The translations under genes and the position numbers were made by a program. Below are positions 31,982-39,511 of a DNA stretch of 64,000 nt, piece after piece (position 1 is the first letter of the stretch; every line of letters starts with the position of its first letter). This stretch comes from Archangium gephyra (GTDB lineage Bacteria; Myxococcota; Myxococcia; Myxococcales; Myxococcaceae), in the NCBI RefSeq assembly GCF_001027285.1, contig NZ_CP011509.1, positions 7,774,501 through 7,838,500 of the forward strand. The letters are read 5' to 3'. The notes below the pieces were generated by a model that worked only from the letters and a program-made list of their open reading frames with translations, searched no databases and was not told the origin of the DNA.

Positions 31982-32659
31982 ATGTCCGAGTCGCGTACAC
32001 CTCAGGTTCTTCCGACCCGCAAGAGCACTTCCCTGCTGGAGAAGTTCTCCGAAGCGGATGTGCCCACTGGCCGAGGCGTTCTGCGCACGGTCGTCTTCCG
32101 CGAGAAGCGCAATGGGCGCGAGCACGTGGCGCTGGTGGTGGGTGAGGTGCAGGGGTTGGAGGGGGTGCCCGTCCGGGTTCACTCCGAGTGCCTGACGAGC
32201 GAGGTCTTCGGCAGCCTGAAGTGCGACTGCCGGGAGCAGCTGGACCGGGCGCTGGACTTCGTCACCCAGAACGGGTGCGGCGTGGTGCTCTACCTGCGCC
32301 AGGAGGGCCGGGGCATTGGCCTGGGGAACAAGATCAAGGCCTACGCCCTGCAGGCCGAGGGCCTGGACACCTACGAGGCCAACCGGCAGCTGGGTTTCCC
32401 GGACGATCTGCGCAGCTACGACGTGGCCGCGGAGATGTTGAGGCTGCTCGGGGTGCGGTCGGTGGACCTCATCACCAACAACCCGCTGAAAATTGCAGGC
32501 CTGGTGGAAGAGGGAATTCCCGTACGACGACGCATTCCCTCGCGTACGGAGCATAATCCGCATAACGTCGGCTACCTGAGGACGAAGCGCGAGCGGACGG
32601 GGCACCTGATTGAGCTCTTCGCCGAGGACGACGACGACACGGAAGCGAAGGTTGGCTGA
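31982..32659 (+). CDS. ribA: GTP cyclohydrolase II
   Basis: A 225-residue stand-alone GTP cyclohydrolase II. It opens GTP to give the pyrimidine precursor of riboflavin. The zinc motif CLTSEVFGSLKCDC, the YLRQEGRGIGL loop and ITNNPLKI are all present. ATG 31982 has AAGG upstream. An ATG at 31913 overlapping the moeA stop as ATGA would add 23 residues that do not look like part of the family, so the inner ATG is preferred. There is no fused DHBP synthase domain. The next gene starts inside its last codons. Confidence 0.93.
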   Translation: MSESRTPQVLPTRKSTSLLEKFSEADVPTGRGVLRTVVFREKRNGREHVALVVGEVQGLEGVPVRVHSECLTSEVFGSLKCDCREQLDRALDFVTQNGCGVVLYLRQEGRGIGLGNKIKAYALQAEGLDTYEANRQLGFPDDLRSYDVAAEMLRLLGVRSVDLITNNPLKIAGLVEEGIPVRRRIPSRTEHNPHNVGYLRTKRERTGHLIELFAEDDDDTEAKVG

Positions 32660-33527
32660 GAACGAACGAGAGGGAACGCCCGCCGAGGCGCGCGTCCCGT
32701 TCCATGTACGTTTCTGGGGAGTGCGCGGTTCGATCCCTGCACCGGGGCCGAAGACGCAGCGCTACGGGGGCAATACGCCTTGCGTCGAGATGCGATGCGG
32801 GGACGAGTTGCTCATCTTCGACCTGGGAACGGGCGTGCGCGTGCTGGGGCAGGAACTCCTGGCGGCGGGGGGACCCACGCGTGCCAGCATCTTCCTGTCG
32901 CACTACCACTACGATCACCTGCAGGGGCTGCCGTTCTTCACTCCCATCTTCATCCCGAAGTTCGCCTTCACGGTGTATGGCGCGCCGCGAGGCAGCCACT
33001 CGGTGAAGGAGGTGCTGTCGGGACAGATGGTGCAGCCCTATTTCCCGGTGACGGCCGAGGACACCTTCAAGGCGCAGCTGACGTACAAGAACCTGGAAGC
33101 GGGCCAGCAGTTGGAGATCGGCCCGGCGCGGGTACGGACGCTGGACCTGAACCATCCGGGAGGCAATCTGGGCTACCGGGTGGAGTGCGACGGCCGCTCG
33201 GTGGTGTACGCGACGGACGTGGAGCACGGGTGCGAGAAGGACAAGGACCTCGTGGAGTTCGCGAGGGGCACGGACATGCTCATCATCGACGCGATGTACA
33301 CCGAGGATGAGTACCGGGGCCGCAAGGGCTCGGCGAAGATTGGCTGGGGCCACTCGACGTGGGAGTCGGCGGTGGAGACGGCCAACGCGGCGAACGTGAA
33401 GCAGCTGGTGCTGTTCCACCACGACACCACGCGAGACGACGCGGAGATGGACAGGTTCGTCGAGGAGGTGCGCAAGCACCGTCCGGAGACGATCGCCGCC
33501 GTGGAGTTGGAGATCCTGAAGCTGTAG
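32652..33527 (+). CDS. Metallo-beta-lactamase-fold hydrolase
   Basis: A 291-residue MBL-fold protein. TTG 32652 overlaps the ribA stop by 8 nt and follows GCGAAGG; no ATG fits well, so the start is uncertain. It has the Zn site SHYHYDHLQG (HxHxDH) near residue 83, the RFWGVRGSIPAPGP opening common in cyclic-phosphodiesterase/RNase Z-like MBL proteins, and later ligands in NHPGGN, YATDVEH and FHHDT. The substrate may be a nucleotide or cyclic nucleotide, but the family is broad. It is likely translationally coupled to ribA. Confidence 0.85.
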   Translation: MAENEREGTPAEARVPFHVRFWGVRGSIPAPGPKTQRYGGNTPCVEMRCGDELLIFDLGTGVRVLGQELLAAGGPTRASIFLSHYHYDHLQGLPFFTPIFIPKFAFTVYGAPRGSHSVKEVLSGQMVQPYFPVTAEDTFKAQLTYKNLEAGQQLEIGPARVRTLDLNHPGGNLGYRVECDGRSVVYATDVEHGCEKDKDLVEFARGTDMLIIDAMYTEDEYRGRKGSAKIGWGHSTWESAVETANAANVKQLVLFHHDTTRDDAEMDRFVEEVRKHRPETIAAVELEILKL

Positions 33528-33529
33528 TC

Positions 33530-33579
33530 CCCTCGCCCCAAGAACCCCTCTCCCACCGGGAGAGGGACGGGGTGAGGGT
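33530..33579. repeat. Palindromic dispersed repeat, copy 1
   Basis: CCCTCTCCC-ACC-GGGAGAGGG with a trailing ACGGGGTGAGGGT. Upstream CCCCTCGCCCC can pair with the trailing arm to make a two-tier hairpin. It sits between the convergent MBL and lipB genes and could act as a bidirectional terminator. It is one of seven copies in the window. Confidence 0.9.
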
Positions 33580-33605
33580 GCCGGGCCTGCCGGGTTGAAC
33601 CCGTG

Positions 33606-34691
33606 TCACCCCCCGAGCGCCCGGATGGAGCGCTGGACGCCCTCGCGAAGTCCACGGAACGGAAGCCGGGCCAGCGCGGTGGGAACATCCACCCACTCGT
33701 AGGCATCGTGCTCGTCCCCGAGCCGCACCTCGAAATCTCCCGAGCACCTGGCCGCGAAGCCGTTCTCCTCGACGAGCCGCGGCGGTACGACACTGCCCAC
33801 GGCGAAGGCGTGGCGGTACTCCAGGTCCACGACGTCGGTGCGCAGTCCGGTCTCCTCGAACAGCTCGCGGGCGGCGGCCTCGCGGGGCTGCTCCCCTGCC
33901 TCCAGACGCCCCGTGACGATCTGCCAGAACCCCCCGCGCTCCGGCCTCCGGCGCAGCAGCAGCACGCGGGCCTCGGGGCCCGTCCCCCGCACCAGCGTGA
34001 CGCACACGGTGCTCGTGAGGGGCGCGGGCTCGGCGCGCTGGAGCCCGAAGACGTCGGCGAAGTGCCGGGCGATCTTCTCCTCGACCTCGGGCATGGGCAC
34101 GGCGTGGCCGAGCTCCTTCTGCAGCGAGGTGACACCGGCCTCGCTGATGCCGCAGGGGACGATGAGGTTGAAGTGGGGCAGGTGCGTGTTGACGTTGAGC
34201 GCGAAGCCGTGACTGGTGAGCCAGCGGGCGAGGTGGACGCCGATGGCGGCGATCTTCCGGGCGTCGGGCGAGTCCTCCTGGCCGATCCACACCCCGGGCC
34301 ACTTGGGGATGGTGCCAGAGGTGATGCCGTACTCGGCGAGGGTGCGGATGACGCACTGCTCGACGTCGCGCACGTAGCGGCGCACGTCCTGACGGCCCTC
34401 GGGGAGGAGGAAGATGGGGTAGCCCACGAGCTGTCCGGGCCCGTGGTAGGTGACATCGCCCCCGCGGTCGGTCTCGAAGGTCTCCACGCCCTCGGAGGCG
34501 AGGCGCTCGTCACTGGCGACGATGTTGAAGCGCTTGGCGGCGCGGCCGAGGGTGAGCACGGGCGGGTGCTCGAGCAGGAGCAGGACGTCTCCACAGAGGC
34601 CCTGGCGGCGGGCCTCGCCGAAGACCTTCATGAGTTGGAGACCGTCTTCGTATTCGACCCGGCCGAGCCGGTACACCGTCAGCGTGTTCAC
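33606..34691 (-). CDS. lipB: LipB octanoyltransferase fused to a Nudix hydrolase
   Basis: A 361-residue fusion. Residues 1-210 are LipB, which moves octanoyl groups from ACP to lipoyl domains: RGGDVTYHGPGQLVGYP, the catalytic Lys in RKIAAIGVHL (about 145), and the catalytic Cys in IVPCGIS (about 180). Residues about 225-361 are a Nudix domain with a perfect Nudix box, GRLEAGEQPREAAARELFEE followed by TGL, near 263. The frame is continuous with no stop between the parts. LipB alone is usually 200-250 residues. GTG 34691 overlaps the upstream stop as GTGA. The Nudix part may clean up or sense a nucleotide linked to lipoate metabolism (for example acyl-AMP or CoA derivatives); that is inference. 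E2, lipA and lpd are nearby. Confidence 0.93.
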   Translation of the reverse strand: MNTLTVYRLGRVEYEDGLQLMKVFGEARRQGLCGDVLLLLEHPPVLTLGRAAKRFNIVASDERLASEGVETFETDRGGDVTYHGPGQLVGYPIFLLPEGRQDVRRYVRDVEQCVIRTLAEYGITSGTIPKWPGVWIGQEDSPDARKIAAIGVHLARWLTSHGFALNVNTHLPHFNLIVPCGISEAGVTSLQKELGHAVPMPEVEEKIARHFADVFGLQRAEPAPLTSTVCVTLVRGTGPEARVLLLRRRPERGGFWQIVTGRLEAGEQPREAAARELFEETGLRTDVVDLEYRHAFAVGSVVPPRLVEENGFAARCSGDFEVRLGDEHDAYEWVDVPTALARLPFRGLREGVQRSIRALGG

Positions 34692-36088
34692 GACGATCCC
34701 TTCCGCCGGCCACGGCGGGCCGGCTTCGCCTTCACCTTCTTCTTCACCTCCAGGCGCCAGGAGCCGGGAGGCACACGGGCCAGGAGGGCGCGCAGCTCAT
34801 GCCCCGAGCGAGGCGAACGGGCCGCCTCGGTGGCGAGGGCGGTGAGCACTTCGCCGGAGAGCTGAAGGTCCCCACGCGCGGCGAGCTGGCGCCGGGCGAT
34901 CTCGCTCAGCTCCTCGATGCCCGGAGCCGTGAGCGCGACGAGCCACTGCACCTGCTCCAACAGGGCGACGGGCAGCGAGCCCCCCACGGCCTCGGAGAGC
35001 GAGGCGGTGGTGGGGACGGACACACGGTCAGAATCCGAGAGAAGCGAGAGCCCCGAGGCCACCGGAGTACCCCGGGCCGTCATCAGCACGGTGCACGCGG
35101 GATGGCGCGAGAGAAAGGCGCTCAGAGAGACCTGCTCGGCGGGAGCGAGCCGGTCCACGTCCTCCACGAGGAGCACGGCCTCCACCGGAGCGCGGTCGAG
35201 CGACTCGGGAGTCACGAGCACTCCCCTGCCCTGCTCCACGAGCGCCCGCATCCACGTGCTCTTTCCGGAGCCCTCGGGCCCGAGCAGCAGCACACGGCGA
35301 ACACCGGCCTCCAGGCCACGCTCGAGCCCCTCACGTGCCCGCACCTGCCCCACCAGCTCGACGGAAACGGGCCGCTGGGGAGCCGGCGCCTGGGCCCGCT
35401 GAGCGGAAACCACCGGAGCCACGCCCCCGAGCAGCGCCCCCGACTCGCCGATACAGGCCGAGCAGATGAACGCCCCCGCGGGACCGGCGACGAGCGCACC
35501 CACCTCGGAGCGGGGCCGGCAGCAGAAGGAGCACCACGCCTCAAGGGACGGATCCGCGCGAGTAGGCCCCCGCTCGATGAAAGCCCCCTCTCCCTCTGGG
35601 AGAGGGTTGGGGTGAGGGTCTTCCTTCCGTGGCTCTGGAGCCTTCACGGGAGCCGGGACCTGAGGAGTCTCCTCCTTGCCGGGAACCGGGACGCTGCTCA
35701 CGGCGGAGCGCATCACCTCGACAGCCAGGGCCACGGGACGTGTCCGCCGATCCATGGCCAGCTCGGCCTCGCGCAGGGCCTCCTGGAGGGAAGACGAGGT
35801 GTCCTCCTGGAGGACGAACACTCCGGGCTCGGGTCCACCTTCGTCGGGCTCGGGCTCGGGGGGCGGAGGCGGCTCCTCGCGCTCCAGCACACGCAGTTCC
35901 TCCTCCAGCTCCTTGCGAGAAGGATCCAACCGCAGGGCGTAGCGCAGGAGCTGCTCGGCACGGGGCTTGTTGCCCGAGCGCCGGCAGAGGTCGGCGGCGA
36001 GCCGGAGCAGCTCGATGGCGCGGGACTTGTCACCACCGAGCTCCGCGGCCTGGGCCGCGCGGATGACGTCGCGAACGTTGTCGGCCAT
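34688..36088 (-). CDS. AAA-like ATPase with TPR start and ClpX-type zinc finger
   Basis: A 466-residue protein. Residues about 5-70 resemble a TPR pair. A Pro/Glu-rich linker follows. Near 183-209 is a four-Cys zinc finger, WCSFC...CSAC, of the ClpX N-terminal type. An ATPase follows with Walker A GPEGSGKST (about 274) and Walker B VLLVEDVDRL (about 304). It lacks an obvious ClpX pore loop and the second half is divergent, so it may be a degenerate AAA protein. The C-terminus is Lys/Arg-rich. Near residues 156-168 the peptide DPHPNPLPEGEG is the translation of a dispersed repeat (copy 2). It is upstream of and overlaps lipB. Function unknown. Confidence 0.75.
   Translation of the reverse strand: MADNVRDVIRAAQAAELGGDKSRAIELLRLAADLCRRSGNKPRAEQLLRYALRLDPSRKELEEELRVLEREEPPPPPEPEPDEGGPEPGVFVLQEDTSSSLQEALREAELAMDRRTRPVALAVEVMRSAVSSVPVPGKEETPQVPAPVKAPEPRKEDPHPNPLPEGEGAFIERGPTRADPSLEAWCSFCCRPRSEVGALVAGPAGAFICSACIGESGALLGGVAPVVSAQRAQAPAPQRPVSVELVGQVRAREGLERGLEAGVRRVLLLGPEGSGKSTWMRALVEQGRGVLVTPESLDRAPVEAVLLVEDVDRLAPAEQVSLSAFLSRHPACTVLMTARGTPVASGLSLLSDSDRVSVPTTASLSEAVGGSLPVALLEQVQWLVALTAPGIEELSEIARRQLAARGDLQLSGEVLTALATEAARSPRSGHELRALLARVPPGSWRLEVKKKVKAKPARRGRRKGSS
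35585..35619. repeat. Palindromic dispersed repeat, copy 2, inside a gene
   Basis: CCCTCTCCC-TCT-GGGAGAGGG then TTGGGGTGAGGGT, matching the other copies. Unlike them it lies within a coding region, is read in frame as DPHPNPLPEGEG, and does not disrupt the gene. It sits in the Pro/Glu-rich linker before the zinc finger. Confidence 0.9.
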
Positions 36089-36174
36089 GGGGCTACGTAA
36101 CCTCCTCGAAGGCCGGGAGCGCGGTGCGCGAGCGCTCCCAGCGAGGCACGCGCCCCCGGCGGGCGACCCGGCCC

Positions 36175-37437
36175 TCAGGCCATGGCCAGGAACAGCATGT
36201 CCGGATGCTCCAGGTACTTGATGACCTCGTACACGAAGTCAGCGGCGACCTGGCCATCGATGACGCGGTGATCGGCGGAGATGGAGACGTTCATCATCTC
36301 GCGCACGACGACCTGGCCGTTGTTGTCCACCGCGGGACGCTTGCGCATGCGGTGGATGCCCATGATGGCCACCTCGGGGTGGTTGATGATGGGCGTGGCG
36401 AAGATGCCGCCGGTCTGTCCCAGCGAGGTGATGGTGAAGGAGCCGCCGGTGAGCTCCTCCATCTTCAGCTTGCGATCCCTCGCGGCGGTGCTGAGGCGGA
36501 CGACCTCCTCGGCCAGCTCGCGCAGGTTGAGACGGTCCGCGTTCTTGATGACGGGGACGGTGAGGCCCTCGTTGGTGGCCACGGCGATGCCGATGTTGAA
36601 CTCGCCGCGCACGACGAGCTCCTGGGCGGCCTCATCCATGTTGGCGTTGAGGTGCGGGTACTTCTTCATCGCCGCGAGCGTGGCCTTGATGATGAACGGC
36701 AGGAAGGACAGCTTCGTCTTCTCACCGGCGTTGGCCAGGGTCTCGTTGAGGCGCTTGCGCAGGGCGACGAGCTCGGTGCAGTCCACCTCCTCGACGAAGC
36801 CGAAGTGGGGCGCGGTGAACTTCGAGCGCACCATCTTCTCGGCGATCTTCTTGCGCAGGCCGCGCAGGGGGATGCGCTCGTCGCCACGGCCCGGGGCCAC
36901 CGAGGGCGCGGCCGGACGGGCCTGCTGCGCGGGAGCGGCGGCGGGAGCCACCTCATTGCGCGCGGAGCTGCCACCCTCGAGGGCGGCCACGACATCCGCC
37001 TTCATCACGCGGCCCTGCGGACCGGAGCCGGAGATCTCCGCGAGGTTCAGCCCGTGCTCGGCCGCCATGCGGCGGGTGAGCGGCGTGGCCAGCACCTTGG
37101 AGGCGGCCTGGGGACCCGTGGCCTGGGCAGCCGCGGCAGCGGGCGCACCGTGAGCGGCGGGAGCACCGTGACCCGAGGCCTGGGCGGGAGCGGCGCCCTC
37201 GATCTCCAGGGTGACGAGGATCTGATGGACCTTGGCCATGTCGCCTTCATTGCCGTGCGTCTGCACGACACGGCCGGCCGTGGGGCTGGGCACGGTCACG
37301 GTGGCCTTGTCAGTCATCACCTCGGCGAGCGTCTGGTCCTGCTTGACGCTGTCGCCGGGCTTGACGTGCCATTTGACGAGCTCGCCCTCCTGCACGCCTT
37401 CGCCAAGATCAGGCAGCTTGAACTCGAAGATCGCCAT
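36175..37437 (-). CDS. 2-oxoacid dehydrogenase E2 acyltransferase
   Basis: A 420-residue dihydrolipoamide acyltransferase. Residues 1-80 are one lipoyl domain with the lipoylated Lys in VMTDKATVTV (about 44). An Ala/Pro linker follows, then a peripheral-subunit binding domain (LATPLTRRMAAEHGLNL), then the catalytic domain with SADHRVIDG near the C-terminus. A single lipoyl domain and DKATVTV suit a branched-chain or pyruvate E2; I cannot decide which. No E1 genes are in the window. lipA follows 39 nt upstream on the same strand and lpd is nearby, so the enzyme, its cofactor synthesis and its E3 are grouped. Confidence 0.93.
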   Translation of the reverse strand: MAIFEFKLPDLGEGVQEGELVKWHVKPGDSVKQDQTLAEVMTDKATVTVPSPTAGRVVQTHGNEGDMAKVHQILVTLEIEGAAPAQASGHGAPAAHGAPAAAAAQATGPQAASKVLATPLTRRMAAEHGLNLAEISGSGPQGRVMKADVVAALEGGSSARNEVAPAAAPAQQARPAAPSVAPGRGDERIPLRGLRKKIAEKMVRSKFTAPHFGFVEEVDCTELVALRKRLNETLANAGEKTKLSFLPFIIKATLAAMKKYPHLNANMDEAAQELVVRGEFNIGIAVATNEGLTVPVIKNADRLNLRELAEEVVRLSTAARDRKLKMEELTGGSFTITSLGQTGGIFATPIINHPEVAIMGIHRMRKRPAVDNNGQVVVREMMNVSISADHRVIDGQVAADFVYEVIKYLEHPDMLFLAMA

Positions 37438-37476
37438 TCGCGGGGGTCCGTTTCGGGAGTGAGGGTGTTGAAAAGG

Positions 37477-38412
37477 TCAGGTGTTGCCGGCGAGCCCCAG
37501 GCGCTCACGCTCCATGAGGCCCTTCATGAAGAACTCGGCGGCGCGGTAGCTGGAGCGCACGAGCGGCCCGGAGGCGACGTACAGGAAGCCGTAGGACTCG
37601 GCGAGCTGCTTGTAGTCCGCGAACTGCTGCGGGGTGACGAAGCGCTCCACACGCAGGTGGTACTGGGACGGCTGCAGGTACTGGCCGAGCGTGAGCACGT
37701 CCACGCCCACGGCGCGCAGATCCTTGAAGGTCTGATCCAGCTCGGCGTCGGTCTCGCCCAGGCCGACCATGACGGACGTCTTCGTGTAGAGCTTCTCGGG
37801 CCGCTGCTTGAGGTACTCGAGCACCTTGAGCGACTGGCGGTAGGTGGCGCGGCGATCACGCACGGTGGGGGTGAGGCGCTCCACCGTCTCGACGTTGTGG
37901 GCCACCACGTGCGGGCGGGCCTCGGCCACGGTGGTCAGGTCGCGCTCCACGCCCTTGAAGTCGGGGATGAGCACCTCGACGACCGTCTTGGGCGAGTGCT
38001 GGCGCAGCTCGCGGATGGCCGAGGCGAAGTGGCTGGCGCCCCCATCCGGCCGGTCATCACGGTTCACCGAGGTGACGACGATGTACTCGAGGTCCATCTC
38101 CTTGACGGCCTGGGCCAGGTGGATGGGCTCCATGGGATCCAGCGGAGGGGGCGCGCCCACCTTCACGTGGCAGAAGCGGCAGGCGCGGGTGCACACCTCG
38201 CCCATGAGCATGACCGTGGCGGTGCCACCGCCCCAGCACTCGGCGATGTTGGGGCAGCGAGCCTCCTCGCACACCGTGGCCAGTTTCGTGCGGCGCACGA
38301 TGGATTTCACCCGCTCGTATCCATCTCCGCTGGGGAGACGTACCTTCAACCACTCGGGCTTCCGGGTGGACTCGGATACCTGCGGCAGGGGGAAACGATC
38401 GGGAGTTGCCAT
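37477..38412 (-). CDS. lipA: Lipoyl synthase
   Basis: A 311-residue radical SAM enzyme that inserts two sulfurs into octanoylated lipoyl domains. The auxiliary cluster motif CEEARCPNIAEC, the radical SAM motif CTRACRFC, and the C-terminal RSSYRAAEFF are all present. The length is typical. ATG 38412 is chosen; the frame runs on to 38661 but that part is unlike the family. It is upstream of E2 on the same strand. The hairpin at 38456-38486 lies 44 nt before the start, in its probable 5' leader. Confidence 0.97.
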   Translation of the reverse strand: MATPDRFPLPQVSESTRKPEWLKVRLPSGDGYERVKSIVRRTKLATVCEEARCPNIAECWGGGTATVMLMGEVCTRACRFCHVKVGAPPPLDPMEPIHLAQAVKEMDLEYIVVTSVNRDDRPDGGASHFASAIRELRQHSPKTVVEVLIPDFKGVERDLTTVAEARPHVVAHNVETVERLTPTVRDRRATYRQSLKVLEYLKQRPEKLYTKTSVMVGLGETDAELDQTFKDLRAVGVDVLTLGQYLQPSQYHLRVERFVTPQQFADYKQLAESYGFLYVASGPLVRSSYRAAEFFMKGLMERERLGLAGNT

Positions 38413-38455
38413 GGGTCGCGGGCCTTCTACGGGTTGGGCGAAAGCAGGGTCAAGC

Positions 38456-38486
38456 GGGAAGCCTTGACGCGAGGCGTCAGCTTCCC
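38456..38486. promoter_or_regulatory. Strong two-part stem-loop upstream of lipA
   Basis: GGGAAGC-CT-TGACGC-GAG-GCGTCA-GCTTCCC pairs 7 + 6 bp around a 2-nt bulge and a 3-nt loop. It lies in the 238-nt divergent gap between lipA (minus) and the DUF72 gene (plus). It has no T-run. It could be a leader structure of lipA mRNA or an operator. Similar copies were not seen elsewhere in the window. Confidence 0.45.
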
Positions 38487-38650
38487 CGAGTTCCCGCCTG
38501 TTGTAACGGCTCCATCGTGAGCGGGCAGGAACGGGGTGACTCGGGAGGCTCGCTCTCCGCCCAGGCGTAAGCGCAGCTTGCGCGAAGGATGAGGGGAGCA
38601 TGTTCCGGGCGCCAGGAGCCCGGGAGGGCGGGAGTGCCCATGCTAGGGGC

Positions 38651-39439
38651 ATGAAGGCCATCCACCTGGGGACGAGCGGCTACGTCTACAAGCACTGGAA
38701 GGGACTCTTCTATCCAACCGGGCTGCCAGCCAGCCGCTGGCTCCCCTACTTCGCGAAGGTGTTCGCCACGGTGGAGCTCAACGCGCCCTTCTACCGGCTG
38801 CCCACGGCGGACGCGGTGGACGGCTGGAGGGAGCAGACACCGGCGGGCTTCAAGTTCGCGTGCAAGGGAAGCCGCTACCTCACGCACATGAAGCGGCTGA
38901 CGGACGTGGGCGAGGGCCTGGAGCGCTACTTCAGCGTCATCCTGCGCCTGGGCCCCAAGCTGGGCCCGGTGCTGTGGCAGTTGCCGCCGCACATGAAGAA
39001 GCCGGATCCGGAGCGGCTGGATCACTTCCTGGCCGCGCTGCCGCGAGGCGTCCAGTACGTCGTCGAGTTCCGCGACGCGGCCTGGTACCACGACGAGGTG
39101 CTGGAGGTGCTGGATGGCCGGGGAGCGGCGGTATGCGAGCACGATCTGGTGCCCGTGCCTCCACCGCGCCTCACGGGAGGCTTCCGCTACATCCGCTTCC
39201 ACGGAGCGGGCTCACGCTACGAGGGACGTTACGGCCGCGAGGCCCTGTGGAAGGTGGCGTGCGACCTGGACGCGTGGAGACGCCAGGGGCGGACGGCCTG
39301 GGTCTACTTCAACAATGACTTGAAGGGGCACGCGCTGCTGGACGCGTTCGATCTGGCGGAGCTGCTGGGGCACGTGAAGGTGCGCCCGCCGCCAGACATG
39401 CGAAGGCCGTCCGAGACAGAGGAGTCCCGAACGGCCTGA
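38651..39439 (+). CDS. DUF72 family protein
   Basis: A 262-residue DUF72 (YecE-like) protein with a TIM-barrel-type fold. Clear family features are the start IHLGTSGYVYKHWKGLFYP, FATVELNAPFYRLP, FKFACKGSRYLTH, VVEFRDAAWY and AWVYFNNDLKGHA. The biochemical function of the family is not established. ATG 38651 matches the usual start of the family; an ATG at 38600 with a good GAGGGG site would add 17 unlikely residues. Divergent from lipA and convergent with lpd. Confidence 0.9.
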   Translation: MKAIHLGTSGYVYKHWKGLFYPTGLPASRWLPYFAKVFATVELNAPFYRLPTADAVDGWREQTPAGFKFACKGSRYLTHMKRLTDVGEGLERYFSVILRLGPKLGPVLWQLPPHMKKPDPERLDHFLAALPRGVQYVVEFRDAAWYHDEVLEVLDGRGAAVCEHDLVPVPPPRLTGGFRYIRFHGAGSRYEGRYGREALWKVACDLDAWRRQGRTAWVYFNNDLKGHALLDAFDLAELLGHVKVRPPPDMRRPSETEESRTA

Positions 39440-39445
39440 GAACCA

Positions 39446-39484
39446 CTCACCCCTCTCCCTCCGGGAGAGGGACGGGGTGAGGGT
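39446..39484. repeat. Palindromic dispersed repeat, copy 3
   Basis: CTCACCCCTCTCCCTCCGGG followed by AGAGGGACGGGGTGAGGGT. It is in the convergent gap between the DUF72 gene and lpd, 7 nt after the DUF72 stop, a position suited to terminating both. Confidence 0.9.
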
Positions 39485-39511
39485 GCCTGAATCCCGGGTT
39501 CCCCCGGTGAC

